Made by a program: the position numbers and the translations under genes. Shown in pieces: positions 1 to 11,900 of a stretch of 64,000 bases of DNA. The DNA comes from Haemonchus contortus (taxonomy: Eukaryota > Nematoda > Chromadorea > Rhabditida > Trichostrongylidae): assembly GCA_000469685.2 (NCBI GenBank), contig LS997566.1:40774420-40838419 (forward strand), given 5' to 3'. Below the pieces are notes generated by a model that was given only the letters and a program-made list of their open reading frames with translations, was not told the DNA's origin and did no database searches. Position 1 is the first letter of the stretch. Each line of letters begins with the position of its first letter.

Positions 1-730
1 AAAAGTATGTCTATACATTTACTTCTAGATGCGTTATATTTGAGACGGAGTCCTTTTTTACTCGATGACTGGAACTCTTCGTTTTCGGAGCATCCTGCCT
101 TCTGTTCGAATGCATAGGACGCCTGACGGGACGAGCATTGTGCCCTGCCGGAATATCCGCCGTATGCTGGTAGCATAGCAGTCTGGCAGATCTAGAAGAA
201 ACTTCAAGTAGCAAGTAAATTCGTGGCCGTAGCTCGGGGGGTCTAGGTGACCCAGATAGTCGGAGAGCCTTAGTGGCCAGATCTAGCCTGAGTGGCAGGA
301 ATAGTGTAGCGGCCTTAGTGGCCGGGATCTCGAAACCAGCATAGGTCCGTAGGCGTCCATTAGGGGCAAGTGGGTTTGGAATACACGACACGGGAACCAG
401 TACGAGTGTGTTCAGGGGAACGCCGGAGCAATTCGGTGTCTTTCTTGTGCCTGCCCTGCTCTTTTACGTCCTCTGTGAACCAATGGCGACCGTCTCGCGT
501 AAAAGTGCAATCATGAAATAAAGATCACACTATTACGGAGGAGTAAAACACAGGAGCCCAGCATGCCTTACAGGGTTCTAGCCCTGGATGTCGCTGTTGT
601 AGCTCAGAGACCATGCTCTGACCGTAAGAAGTAACGCTTGCAGTGACAGCTTCTTGTTTCGAATTGCAGATACTACCAGAGACGGCGGCCAAATTCAGCT
701 CGAGCAAGTGAAACTATCATTGCATACACC
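1..730. other. no supportable gene
   Basis: An open frame of about 126 codons runs on the minus strand at 11-391, but it has no recognisable domain and no convincing splice sites. The segment carries a short duplicated phrase (a CTTAGTGGCC block near 268 and again near 313). I see nothing else that supports a gene here. Confidence 0.5.
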
Positions 731-731
731 C

Positions 732-925
732 GATACTTCACTTCTGTCACTATCCTTCCGCATTTCTGAGACCGTGCAACAAAGCAGAGCCCCTGCACTT
801 TGCAGTTTATGACTGTCAAAAGATTTCATATTTCCCTTTTGACAGTCACAAACCGCAAAGTGCAGGAGGCTCTGCTTTGTTGCAGGCTCTTGGAAATGCG
901 GAATGTAGTGACAGAAGTGGAGCAT
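732..925. repeat. 194-bp near-perfect hairpin (foldback/MITE-like)
   Basis: Two arms of about 90 bases face each other around a loop near 822-838. The left arm begins GATACTTCACTTCTGTCACTA and the right arm ends with its complement. Both arms contain CAACAAAGCAGAGC and CTGCACTTTGC blocks in mirror order. There are a few mismatches, mainly in the outer third. No coding capacity is seen. It is probably a small foldback transposable element. I could not find an unambiguous target duplication. Confidence 0.75.
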
Positions 926-1077
926 CAATGAAACCTTGAATGAAAAAAGCTTCAAGTTTTGGGATTGAAACATATTAGAAAGTGATGTAGAGACACATCG
1001 ACAACGAGCGTCCAAGTAAGTAAGATAGTAGAATAGTAGTAAGTGACTGCTCCTTTGAGCTGTCTGCCTTCATTATC

Positions 1078-1086
1078 AGTTTCTGT
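1078..1086. repeat. 9-bp target-site duplication, left copy
   Basis: AGTTTCTGT directly precedes the left TIR. An identical copy follows the right TIR at 2225-2233. Confidence 0.85.
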
Positions 1087-2224
1087 GGGTGTGCGAATAT
1101 ATTTTCGATCGCATCTAATCAAGCTTGCATCGCACCTAGGCGCGAAGTGACCTCAATTAGGTGCGAAGACTGAGCGGTAATTATGCTGCCCGCACCCGAT
1201 ACTGATCGAGTTAAAACTTGTCAACTAAAGAAGATAATTACAGTTAAAAAAAGTGGAGTTTCTATAAAAAAGTGAGTTTTGAAACGAAAAAATTCCAATA
1301 TCGATTCCAACGATTTTGAGAGTTTTATTTCCATGCATAATAAATAAATTCAATATATTTTATGATCGAAGTTTCTGTGATATGGGAGGCTGTGTGGGTG
1401 CAGGAAACGTGTAGGACGAAGGTTGTGATGCGGCATCCAGATGCATTGCAGAAGGCTGTGTAGACGCAGAACTTCCGAAAAAATTATTTTGTAGTGTTGG
1501 GGCTTCCGGAGCAAAAGTGAAAAGCTCGGACAGTGGAGGAAATGGGCCACATGGACCGCGCACTCCTAAATAGTTTGGAGCGGGAGGACACCCTGTAAGT
1601 TCATCGAAACAGCACAGTGCGTCTCTAGAATAAATGGTAATGTTTTATAAAGTAAGCTGTAGTAGTAGAAGCACTTACCCACCTGGTTAAATAATCCTCG
1701 ATGAGCTCTCTTCAAGGTTTTCAATTAAGCCTGAAGACTTGCTATTTATATGCCGTAAGAATTGTGAAATTGCTTGAATGGTGAGCCGTAGGGCGTTCAA
1801 TGACCTATCAATGAAGGTTAGTCCCAATATTAAACAACTCTAGAGAACTACATCGCTTCTGTAAAGGTTGTTTGATATCGCAAATAAGCGAAAATACCAA
1901 AAAAAAGGAGTGAACTGAACTGTTCTACCCGTTTTCCGGGAACTTGAAATAAAATGTCTTGAACTTATTTATTATGCATGGGAATAAAACTCTCAAAACG
2001 GCTTAAATTGATATTTTGATTTTTCTTTTCGAAAACCCCATTTTTAAAAAGAAACTCCACTTTTTTACTGTCATTATCCTCTTTAGTTGACAAGCTTTGA
2101 CTTGATCAGTAGCGAATGCGGGCAGCATAATTACCACTTAGTCTTCGCACCTAATTGAGGTCACTTCGCGCCTAGGTGCGAGGCGACCCTGATTAGGTGC
2201 GATCGGAAATATATTCCCGCACCC
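1087..2224. mobile_element. 1138-bp non-autonomous DNA transposon with ~270-bp terminal inverted repeats, MULE-like
   Basis: The ends are GGGTGTGCGAATATATTTTC on the left and the complement of GGGTGCGGGAATATATTTCC on the right. The inverted repeats continue inward for about 270 bases (roughly 1087-1365 and 1955-2224), sharing blocks such as CGCACCTAGGCGCGAAGTGA. A perfect 9-base direct repeat, AGTTTCTGT, flanks the element at 1078-1086 and 2225-2233. Long TIRs with 9-bp duplications are typical of Mutator-like elements. The core of about 590 bases has no transposase-like frame, so this copy would depend on an enzyme made elsewhere. Family assignment is inference from structure. Confidence 0.85.
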
Positions 2225-2449
2225 AGTTTCTGTTAATAAACTTTTAAATTGGGGACCTGTGGTCGTAAAAAGCGTGCAAAGACCACCCTCGTAATAGGAC
2301 TCCGTATCTCAAGATATTTCGAGAGTAATGCCGAGTATTAGATAGACTGAAAATATACCGTGAATCTTTGACTACAATCAATTCACCCCCCATCAACCCT
2401 GTCCATGAAGTGGAGCTTAAATCGGTGTTTCCAGTATGTGTGAGATGTA

Positions 2450-3644
2450 TTAGGCTGGCAAGAAAATTCTGCGACAGAAAGGTTATTTCATTCATCAGAC
2501 TATGAAACGTTCTCAAAATAACAAATATTAATAATATACTCGCCAAGAAAATCAATCACCTCATCCCATCTTTTGAGAAAATCACTGATGCCCTTTGCCC
2601 GGAAGTCAGGAGACTGTGACTCAAAAAAGTCATTGACTGCTAGTTTCAGACCGTTGTAAACTTTGAACTCTATCCATCGCAAGTGGTGTTTGAGCGGCTG
2701 GAACAAGTTGTAGTCGGAGGGTGCAAGATTCGGGGAGTGCGGCGGGTGAGCAGTTGTATGACAGCCAAGCTCGGCGAGCATTAAATGGGACATAAGGAAG
2801 CGCGTTTTCATACTGTAGGTTCACTTTTACCGTCTTGTACGTTATTCTCTATTAGCATCGACCAAGTGCTGGGGCTGATCGATGCGAACCCCAACTGTGA
2901 CAGTTTTGCCAACGTTCAGTGACTCGAAGTAAACGAGTCCCACCATATGCAATAAAACTGAAAGATGTTTGCGCTGGTGAGAGTTTGGCTTTGACTGAGT
3001 TGGTGGCTCGACGCCACGAAAGAGCTGAATAGCAGTGGGTTTACCGTCATCATCGAATATTCAGCTTCCATCACAGGAACCTAGATCCACGAAACAGTTC
3101 ATACGATTGGCTGAAAAAAACAGATCTGCGACGTTGACAGGGACCTGCTCCTTGTATCTGTCAGTCGGCGGGGATCCATCATGACAATGGAGTGGGAGAA
3201 TTTAAATGTTGCGAATTCACGTGTTGCGGTTTCCGGGTTTACTAAGACAGCAGTTACCGTAGTTATTCATCGTCATCGATTGTAGCGTGCTCTTCCACTG
3301 CGTTTCTTACCTTCTCTTACAGAGTGTATCTCTTACAGCGTAGCGATTGTACCAGCGGTTGACCATTGATTGGTGACCAGTGCCTTCGCTCGATGTGTTG
3401 TTGATGACATCAGCCGCTTCACGCGCTCTTTTCCCTAGTCTCCACTCTTAGAAAATCATGGTGCGAAGTTTGTACTGAGAAATCATTCTCGATAAAGTAC
3501 GGAGAGCTCTCGCGCGTTTCCCCATATACATATGTATTGTTTTTGGTGTATTATAACGACTGTCAACCTGGCTAATCCGTTCACGCTGATTTCGACAGCT
3601 TGTTACATTACTAATATTGTCACAGGAGTTTCTCGCCAACCTAG
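2450..3644 (-). mobile_element. mariner transposon, full span but decayed
   Basis: The right-hand end in transposase orientation (2450) reads TTAGGCTGGCAAGAAAATTC after a TA. The opposite end near 3644 is a degenerate complement (TTTCTCGCCAACCTAG). The distance of about 1.2 kb is normal for mariner. In between, on the minus strand, lies a transposase broken by stops and frameshifts. Around 3440-3350 there is a helix-turn-helix block with motif NNTSSEGTGHQSMVNRWYNR. The first catalytic region near 3070 has a degraded GDEKWI-type motif (the aspartate seems present, a tryptophan is now a stop). The C-terminal third is at 2500-2811 with SPNLAPSDYNLF, the third catalytic aspartate of the DD34D triad. 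It cannot make active enzyme as read. Confidence 0.8.
2500..2811 (-). pseudogene. mariner transposase C-terminal fragment
   Basis: An open frame of 103 codons inside the dead mariner. It contains HPPHSPNLAPSDYNLFQPLK, the family's conserved segment around the third catalytic aspartate, then the downstream sequence ending in LKRWDEVIDFLGEYI, the usual mariner C-terminal pattern. The N-terminal two thirds lie upstream at 2811-3460 in other frames. Confidence 0.8.
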
Positions 3645-4028
3645 CAGTGAGATGTGCACTTTCAAAATTCGTCTTCAGAATCTTGCGATGCTGAACTAAT
3701 AAACTTTTTCTTGAATTCTCAGCAAAAGAAAAAGATGAAGTCTTGCGTGAATCGGTCCCGTTTTGAAGAGGAGTCTGCATTCGACCTTCATTTAAAATCG
3801 TAGTGGCGATTCAAATACGTATACGCTTTAGATAACTCTTATACAGTGATATGCGATAACCAGCCAACGCATAAGTCAAGGCTTCTATCGTCCTAGACCA
3901 TGTTCTAATAGAGTTAATGAGAAAGCTACCTTCTGGATCCATCTCTTGTTCCCATATTGAAACAAAGTAAGTTACAATTCAACAAAATGTTCAATACATG
4001 AGTGTGGATGTGAATGAAGCAAACCAAC

Positions 4029-4112
4029 CTTTCAGGTTTATCTACGGACTCATCTTCACTCGAGAACAGTTCACCACCAATAGCAGAGTCGAACAAAGAT
4101 CGTGGTTCATGG
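4029..4112 (-). CDS. exon k, acidic
   Basis: The exon is 84 bases. The acceptor is TTCGAACTTTCAG and the donor is GTTGGT. It encodes HEPRSLFDSAIGGELFSSED and then ESVDKPE. It begins with one base completing the GG left by exon j and ends with AG, so at least one further exon is required. None in the remaining 4 kb has convincing splice sites, and the region below 3.65 kb is transposon. Confidence 0.65.
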
Positions 4113-5939
4113 CTGAAAGTTCGAACTAGAAGTATAGGGTATAAAACGTGATAAAATCACCATGAGAGTATTTTCTATTCCTTAAGGGAAAAATCCTATA
4201 CAATGCAAAAATTTCATTCCCACAAAACCCGAACCCTAGCCTTTCGCCCATGAAATGCCACGCTTACCACGACACCAAGCCGCCGCTGAGAAAGCAGCCA
4301 CATCCATGAAATTTAAGTTTTCTCATGTTAAGTTCCCTGAAACCACCCTCATAACTCCGTTCAGAGAAACGCTTGGCAAATTTTGAAAGCACATTTGAGC
4401 TCAGCATCCAAAAACACATCCATCAGTGTAGGTCTCATTGCAAACGGCCACTTCGACTTGGGATCCTTCCCTGGTGAGTCCGCTTTTCCCGCCAAAGGTG
4501 ATTGTCGTCAGTGGGTTATTAAAAAAGTGTCTGATTGAGAGTGTCTGATTGAGGTCTGAACAGTGTAATACATGTTCACCAACTTCACCAACGAAAAAAC
4601 CGTGCTCCGCAAAAAAAATCGCAAAAGAATCGTCAGGTCATATATATGAGCGACAGTTCTACTAGAGGACAGAATCTATGCCCAAGCTGTAGGGTGAGTG
4701 TGCAAGCGCTAAAGGGTATCGGAGCCTAAATCGAAAAACTTCCCTTCAAATTGCGCCGAACTTTATCAACAGGGAGATCCTTATTGATCAGGTACACTAC
4801 AAGAAGGATCTTTTGGAGCTGTTTTACCTGTGCTTCGATCGAGTGCTTCGCGAGAAGCCGCTGTCGGTCATCTCATTCGAATCTAGTTTAAGATGTGATG
4901 TTGACGGCTTCTGCTGTGTGAGGTCCCACAACCTAAAGATAATTCTATAAAGGCTCTTTAAGGACGATTCAGAATCATTGCGGACGATAAGTTGCCTTAA
5001 CTTAACCAATTAACTGTGAAACCGTAAACCCATGAGCCAAGACATTCAAAATGGATATCCACAGTAAGTATCAATGCGTACCCCACCCTATTCTAAGAAT
5101 TCTGATAAAGTCTGGGAAATGCTCGATCTATCGAAACATATAACCCTTCGGATATTCACGACTATTATCTCGTGATTCGGTGTGGGCGAGCTTTTCTACT
5201 ATGCTCCAATGCAGTCTAGCTTTCACATGAAACAGTGCTTCCTTATCCAAAGGAATCGCGTGGTCTAAATAATCACACTGTTGTTTATAAGAAACGAATA
5301 GTACGCCGTGGATAACCTTTTAGAGCAAATATGGAACTATCGAAGCTTACCCCTTTGGACCCATAACCCTAGTCAGTTGCTTCCTGAGCTCTCGAAGATT
5401 GGATCTTGTGCTGATAACTGAATCGCAGTCTGATCCCACTTCGCTGCTGCAAAATGTTTGGAATTCTCAATTAGATGTAGATAATAATAGATAACATCAT
5501 CGTTACTACTGAATTTGCCCAATGAAAGATAGCCTAATTAAAACTTACTTAGCTACAATAACGCTTTCGTACATGTATTTGCTGTCGGTAAGACATCTCT
5601 GCAAGATCTCCTCGTGATTGGGGTCATCACTTTCAGCTGATTGGGCGTACAATGCCTCCTCTACTTCTGGCGGCTCTACCGCAGATGACATGGACAAGAC
5701 CTGAACATACGCAAGTTATAAAAAAAAAGAAAGCTGTAGAAATCGAAAGCGAAACAATGATGTGCGCTGAAGCATTCGTTTATTCAGGGTTCTAGTGTTT
5801 TCCAGTGCAGCCAGTAGACACAGAAAGCCCTCTAAAAAGCTGTCAAGCCCCCGCAAATCTTCTTCGGGGCTTTTGAACATTACAAATTTCAGGTAATGTC
5901 GCTTTTATTTCATAAATCCTACTTACTATAAAGCGCTTA

Positions 5940-5977
<38 letters not shown>

Positions 5978-8900
5978 CTGTCTGTCTGTCTGTATGTCTG
6001 TCACGAAATTCCTTAGCTCCTTTAGATCTGCCTGGAGAGACCGGGTCAAGTGTGGGATGGGTGGGCCAGGTCTCGAGAAGTATAAAACACACATCAGCTT
6101 GGCGGAGCCCCGCCCACAGTGGGCGTGGCGTGCCTCGAAATGAGCCCTACCGAGGACCATGATTTCAAATTCAGCCACAAGACGGCCTCAAAATTGGGGT
6201 TTAAAGGTGGCTTGAGGTGTGCATTGGTAAGTTAGATCGAACTGGGGAGACCCACCCCCGATGGGCGGGGCGTTCTCCAAAAATGCAATGCTTTATGAAA
6301 ACATTTATAACTCGGTTTGGAGAAAGCCAACAGAGCAGGAGAAAGTTGACGTGGGAGGAGCATTGTCGGGGGTGTCTCCAGCATAAATGACGTCAGCGGA
6401 GGCCCGCCCACAATGGGCGGAGCGTGCCTCGAAGCTCACATCCCTTCTTACATTTATATACGAAAATCCATAATTCCGGTTCCCATGGACGTAGAGAGTT
6501 CAAATTTGGTAGCAGTACAGGCGTCATGGAGGCAAAACTCATGGTGGGTGGCAGAACCAGACTCCGCCCACAAGGGGCGGGGTTTGTGCGGAAACTCATA
6601 ACTCCCGTCCCCATGGACCGAAAAAGTTCAAACTTGGTAGGAGTGCAGGCGCCATGGTGGCTAAACGTATGGTGGATGGCAGCACCAGACTCCGCCCACA
6701 AGGGGCGGGGTTTGTGCGGAAATTCATAACTCCCGTCCCCATGGACCTAGAAAGTTCAAACTTGGTAGGAGTACGGGCGACAGGATGGGAACACCTATGG
6801 TGGGTGGCAACACCGGACTCCGCCCACAAGGGGCGGGGTTTGGGTGAAAATTCATAATTCTGTCCCAATGGACCTAGAAAGTTCAAACTTGGTAGGAGCA
6901 CAGAAACCGCGATGGGGAAACTTATAGTGGGTGGTAGAACCAGACTCCGCCCACAAGGGGCGGGGTTTGTGCGAAAACTCATAACTCCTGTCCCCATAGA
7001 CCTAGAGAGTTCAAACGTGGTAGGAGTACAGGCGACAGGATGGGAATACCTATGGTGGGGGGCAAGACCGGACTCCGCCCACAATGGGCGGGGTTTGGGC
7101 GAAAATTCATTACTCATGTCCTCATGGACCTAGAAAGTTCAAACTTGGTAGGGGTACAGGCCCCATGGTGGCAAAACTTATGGTGGGTAGCAGAACCAGA
7201 CTCCGCCCACAAGGGGCGGGGTTTGAGCGGAAACTCATAAATCCGATAAAGGTCTATAATGAAAATCAGCTCATGCGGCTCCGTCTCTCATGGCTAGAGC
7301 CCCTAGCGCGCGCGAGAGCGTGCATAGCCGCCTGGTTCAGATACATTTGATTTCCTTTCGCTTCTTATGGTTGGCACTGGTTGTGAGTCATACGGAGTTT
7401 TTCCTAGAGTCGTCTCGAAGCTAAGGAGATTAAATGCCTCCGCAGGATATTTTCACACTTCTCATTAAGAAGAGCGAATCCGATTCCCAGCGTCTTCAGG
7501 ATTATCCGTCCCGATTCCAGGGCACAGCAGAGGAAAATAGGGTACTTTGCACTATGGTCAAGAGTACATAGCGATTCGATGCAGCTCCTTTACTACACGA
7601 GCACGAGTCGGAAAACCAGCATGAAGTCCTGCTTAGGGATGTGCAAGAACACTGATTCAGAGACTGGTTGCAAATTTCGTCAAAAAGCTACCTCCGTCCG
7701 AGCCGTGTGGAAAGTATCGGGAGCTACCGAGGAGTGAACGACCTCGGCCAAAGAATCTAGTTCAAATCAAGACCCTTAATGTGAGATCGCTTACAGGGAA
7801 GTCCCGAGGAAGTCCTGTTCTCATAAGGTGTAGGCACATCTTAGTCGTATGTCTTTAGGAGACCCGTTGGAAAGGTTAGAGAAATCTGAGAGGATGGCAA
7901 GCACTATTATACAGTAAAAAATTAATGGTGTGGCCATAGCAGTGTAGGAGTCTCTCGAAGATTGTCTCTGCCGTCGACAGGATCAGCAGTCAAATCATAG
8001 CTGTGCGGATAGACAGGAAAGTGAGCTACTGGACAACAATATCCGTGTACACACCAAAAGCCGGCTTCTCCAAGTACGCAAAAAAGTTCCATCTGAAGCC
8101 AACGATGTCATCAGATCAGTTCGAGAAGGAAACAATCTCACCGTAGCGGATGATCTAGATGGGCACGTCGGTAGTGAACGGAGGGGGAGAGAAAGGGTGC
8201 ATATAGGTAGAGGCAAAGGAACCAGGAACGAAGAAGGGAAAAGGGTCTTCGATCTGGCTGTGGTCCATGACTTGGCAGTCTGCAACACCTTCGCGACTCA
8301 GAAGGTTACCTACAGCAGCAGAAGAAAAGAAACGGGAGTAGACCATATGCTCGCAGAGATCGGCCCCCTTGATGTAAAGAATATAAAGGCGCTCCTGACG
8401 AAGAGTGTGCTCCGTAGACCAGGCCTCTTCTAGCAGACAGAACTTAAAGCTTATGAGAAATTAGGGACTAGAACGAAGTGAAGGTGATGAATGCTAAACC
8501 AAGCAAAGAGAGCGCTGGCCCGTAAATAGAATTTATGAAAAGCAGCTTCACTCCGCTGAGATGAGTATGCTCAGATAGGCTTTCTGTTGGACGCAACTAG
8601 ATCGGTTTAAAAACGAAGATATCAGGACGTTCATGTGAACAGCTCCTGAAATGTGCTACAGACGTACTCTTGAAAATCAATTCCTTTCCATGTTTGCAGG
8701 GCATAATTTCAAGCAGATGGCATCGCCTTCTCATCATGAGCCCGTGAGGATGAAATGGAACTATGCGTCTGTGTGTATCAGAAAACATGAAGCAGTATTC
8801 CAACAATTGATATAGCAGTCTAGCAGGGATGGCATCAGGAGCTGTATCATTCAGTGTACAGAGTCGAGTACCTTCGATGCAACAGCGTCGAGCGTCAAGC

Positions 8901-11900
8901 AGTGTTGTGCAACGCTCTTGCGTTATCAAATGGCGCTCGACCCTACTAACAGCACCGGATGTCGATCGATACAACGCCGCTCGACATGCATATTTTCTGC
9001 TTCAAGTTTTTGAACTTCACTCAATTTTTTTAAATATATATTTTTATACGCTTGCTAGATAATCGTTATTTGATAGTATGTTATTGTAATGTTTTGCTCT
9101 CTTCGAATATTTCTGGAGAAAGACTACAATGCAGCCGGCAGCGCGTGGATGCTAACGCAGCCTGCGCCGCTGGAAGCTGCGTGAGCGCCGAGCGCTAGCG
9201 GTGAACAATCTACTCGGAATGTGCTTGGTTACGGTGCCTTCGCTTTCCTCGTGCCCCATCATTCGAGATCGCACGGCTATTTCATGATAGCTCAGCCGAT
9301 TGGGTGGTATTTGAAGTATACAGGTTTACTTTCAAGAATTAGTCTCCTGGTGATGATTTCCCTTCTTTATTAAGACACGCTGCGTTTCCCATATATCACA
9401 TGATACTTCGACCCACTGCAACGCAAGATGCGCAGAAGGCTCCAATATAATCTCGACGGCATACTCCTCAAAAAAAATTGCTGATCGAAGCATGTACATA
9501 GGTTCATACCCTTGTAACAAGAATGCCTAACCAAGAAAAACATCCTACTAAGTGTGTCTGTTGGTTTGTCTGTGTGTGTGTGTGTTTGACCGGAAATTCA
9601 TAACTCCTGTTCCCGTGGACCTAAAGCTTTCAAAGTTGGTAGGAGCATATGCGGCAGGATGGGAACACTTATGGTGGATGGTAGAGCCAGACCCCTCTCA
9701 CAAGGGGCAGACTGCGTGCGAAAAATTCAAATTCGGACCTAGAGCATTCTAATTTGGTAGGAGTATAAGCGGCAGGATGGGAACCCTCTTGGTGGATGGG
9801 AGGACCGGACTCCGCCCACAGTGAGCGGGGTTTGTGCGAGAACCTAAATTTGGACCTATAGCGTTCAGATTTGGTAGGAGAACATGCGGCACGAAGGGAA
9901 CACTTCTTCTGGGTAGCACGACCGGACTCCGCCCACAGCGGGCCAGTGTGCGGGGTTTGAGTGGGAATTATAGCCCCTCTTTCCGTGGTCCTAGAGCGCT
10001 GAAATTGGTGGGTGTACATGCGACAGGATGAGAATACTTATGGAAGGTCGCAAAACCGGACTCCACCCACATAGGGAGGGGTTTGTGCGAAAAATTCAAA
10101 CTTGGACCTAGAGTGCTCATATTTGATAGAAACATAGAATGCAGGATGGGAGCACCTACATCTACTTTACTTCAAGTTCGGGCCCCAATGATAGGCGCTA
10201 AACTTCAAAACGTTACGAACTTCGCAACGCAATGTACCGCGCGCATCTTTGGACGCGCGTAAATCCACAAACCTCCCGGCACTAGTCTACGACGACCCCA
10301 CTTGGCGCCGTCCATGGAAGACGGGCAGTAGGAACGGTTTTATGTAATCAATCCGCCGCATGCGGCTGTCGCGGACCATTTGCCTCATCACAACAGTTCT
10401 AGTGTTCTTTATACAACTCAATCGCTATGCGTTTAATACTTACCAGTTGGCCTAATGCGTGCACCACATACTCATTACCCTTGCCTACGACTTGTTAGAG
10501 GATCGATATAAGCAGTATTGGTTGAGTTCCCATTTCATAGCTGTTTCCTCACCGCGCTCACGCGACATCCACACTCTTCATCGTGCCTACGTGACTTTCG
10601 GAAGGACGCACAAACGGGCATACAAACAGACACACAAAGTTACCGCTTCATATATAGAGATATTTATTTATTGTGGAACCAAGTTATGTCTCGTGGATAA
10701 CTCCTCCCACATTTGTGCATGCCCCGCCTGTCAATTATGGTTGACTTCATTTCCTTCGCTGACCTCTATCCACTTTTTTGCGGGTCCCAGGACATCTTGG
10801 AACGAACTTATGAATTTCCGTCGCAAACTCCGCCCACTTTGGCGCAAGCACCGCCCGCTCGTGGTCGTTGACCACTCCGCCATTGCCCAACCCTAAGCAC
10901 TTTTTCCCGATCCCTAGGGCTTCGTGGAACCAACTTATGAATTTTTGTCGCTAACTCCGCCCACATTGGTGCGCCCCACCCACCCGTATTTGCTGACCTC
11001 CCTGCCGTTTCAGGTCTCTGACCACCCTTTTTTCCAACCTCCAGGCTTCATGGAGCCGAGTAATAAATTTGCTAGCAAATTCTGCCCCTTTTTGTGCCGG
11101 CCGCTCCTACCATTGGCAGTCAGCCTTCCCTTCCTCTCTGACTTCTATCCACCTTTTTCCAGCTTTTCATGGCTTCTCAGAGCTGAATTATGCTGACTTG
11201 TAAGACACGATGTGAGCTTCGAGGCACGCTCCGCCCATTGTGGGCGGGCCTCCGATGGCGTTTTTTTTTGTGCTGGAGACACCTTCGACAATGCTTCCCC
11301 TACATCAACTTTTTCCTACTCTATTGGCTTTCTTCAAACACAGTTATAAATGTTTTCATAAAGCGTTGCATTTTTGAAGAACGACCCGCCCATCGAGGGT
11401 GGGCCTCCATAGTTCGATCTAACTTACCAATGCACACCTCCAGCCACCTTTACACCCCAGCTTTGAGGCCCCCTTGTGACTGAATTTGAAATCATGGTCC
11501 TCAGTACAGCTCATTTTGATGCAAGCCACGCCCACTGTGGGCGGGGCTCCGCCAACCTGATGTGTGCTTTATACTTCTCAGGACATGGCCCATCCATCCC
11601 ACGCTTGACCCGGTCTATCCAGGCAGATCTAAAAGAGCTAAGGAATTTTGTGACAGCCATACATAACGACAGACGACAGACGACAGAATGGCAGACGAAG
11701 CGCTTCACGGTAAGTAGGATAGGATGGCATGATTCTACTATTGGTTCTTTTGTTCCTGAATTTCTTACATGCTGTTGCATTTTGCTACATTCCTTCGCAA
11801 GCGGCGACGAGACAATTTCCTTTCTACTGCTTCACGCCCCCGTCCATCGCACCGGGATGCTGTCCACGGCACCTAGTATGAATGCCTCCATTGACGCACA

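Larger units (their letters stand above)
10323..11830 (+). mobile_element. ~240-bp MITE copy split by a ~1.29-kb insertion
   Basis: The left half (10323 to about 10435) starts GGGCAGTAGGAACGG and contains CCGCATGCGGCTGTCGCGGA. The right half resumes near 11728 (ATGATTCTACTATTGG) and ends TTTCTACTGC at 11830. The same family is uninterrupted at 16395-16636 and 62270-62509, and those copies show that the two halves belong together. The insert therefore arrived after the MITE. Confidence 0.7.

Noticed and set aside
3448..3780. 110-codon minus-strand frame
   Set aside because: It crosses the mariner terminus near 3644, so it cannot be a single ancestral coding unit.
5843..6178. 111-codon minus-strand frame
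   Set aside because: It lies in the inverted arm and recurs with changes at 11476-11910. The similarity reflects the repeated DNA, and the frame runs into the TCTG microsatellite.
6413..7350. Several overlapping frames of 60-173 codons on both strands
   Set aside because: All are produced by the 128-bp tandem repeat, whose period leaves multiple frames open.
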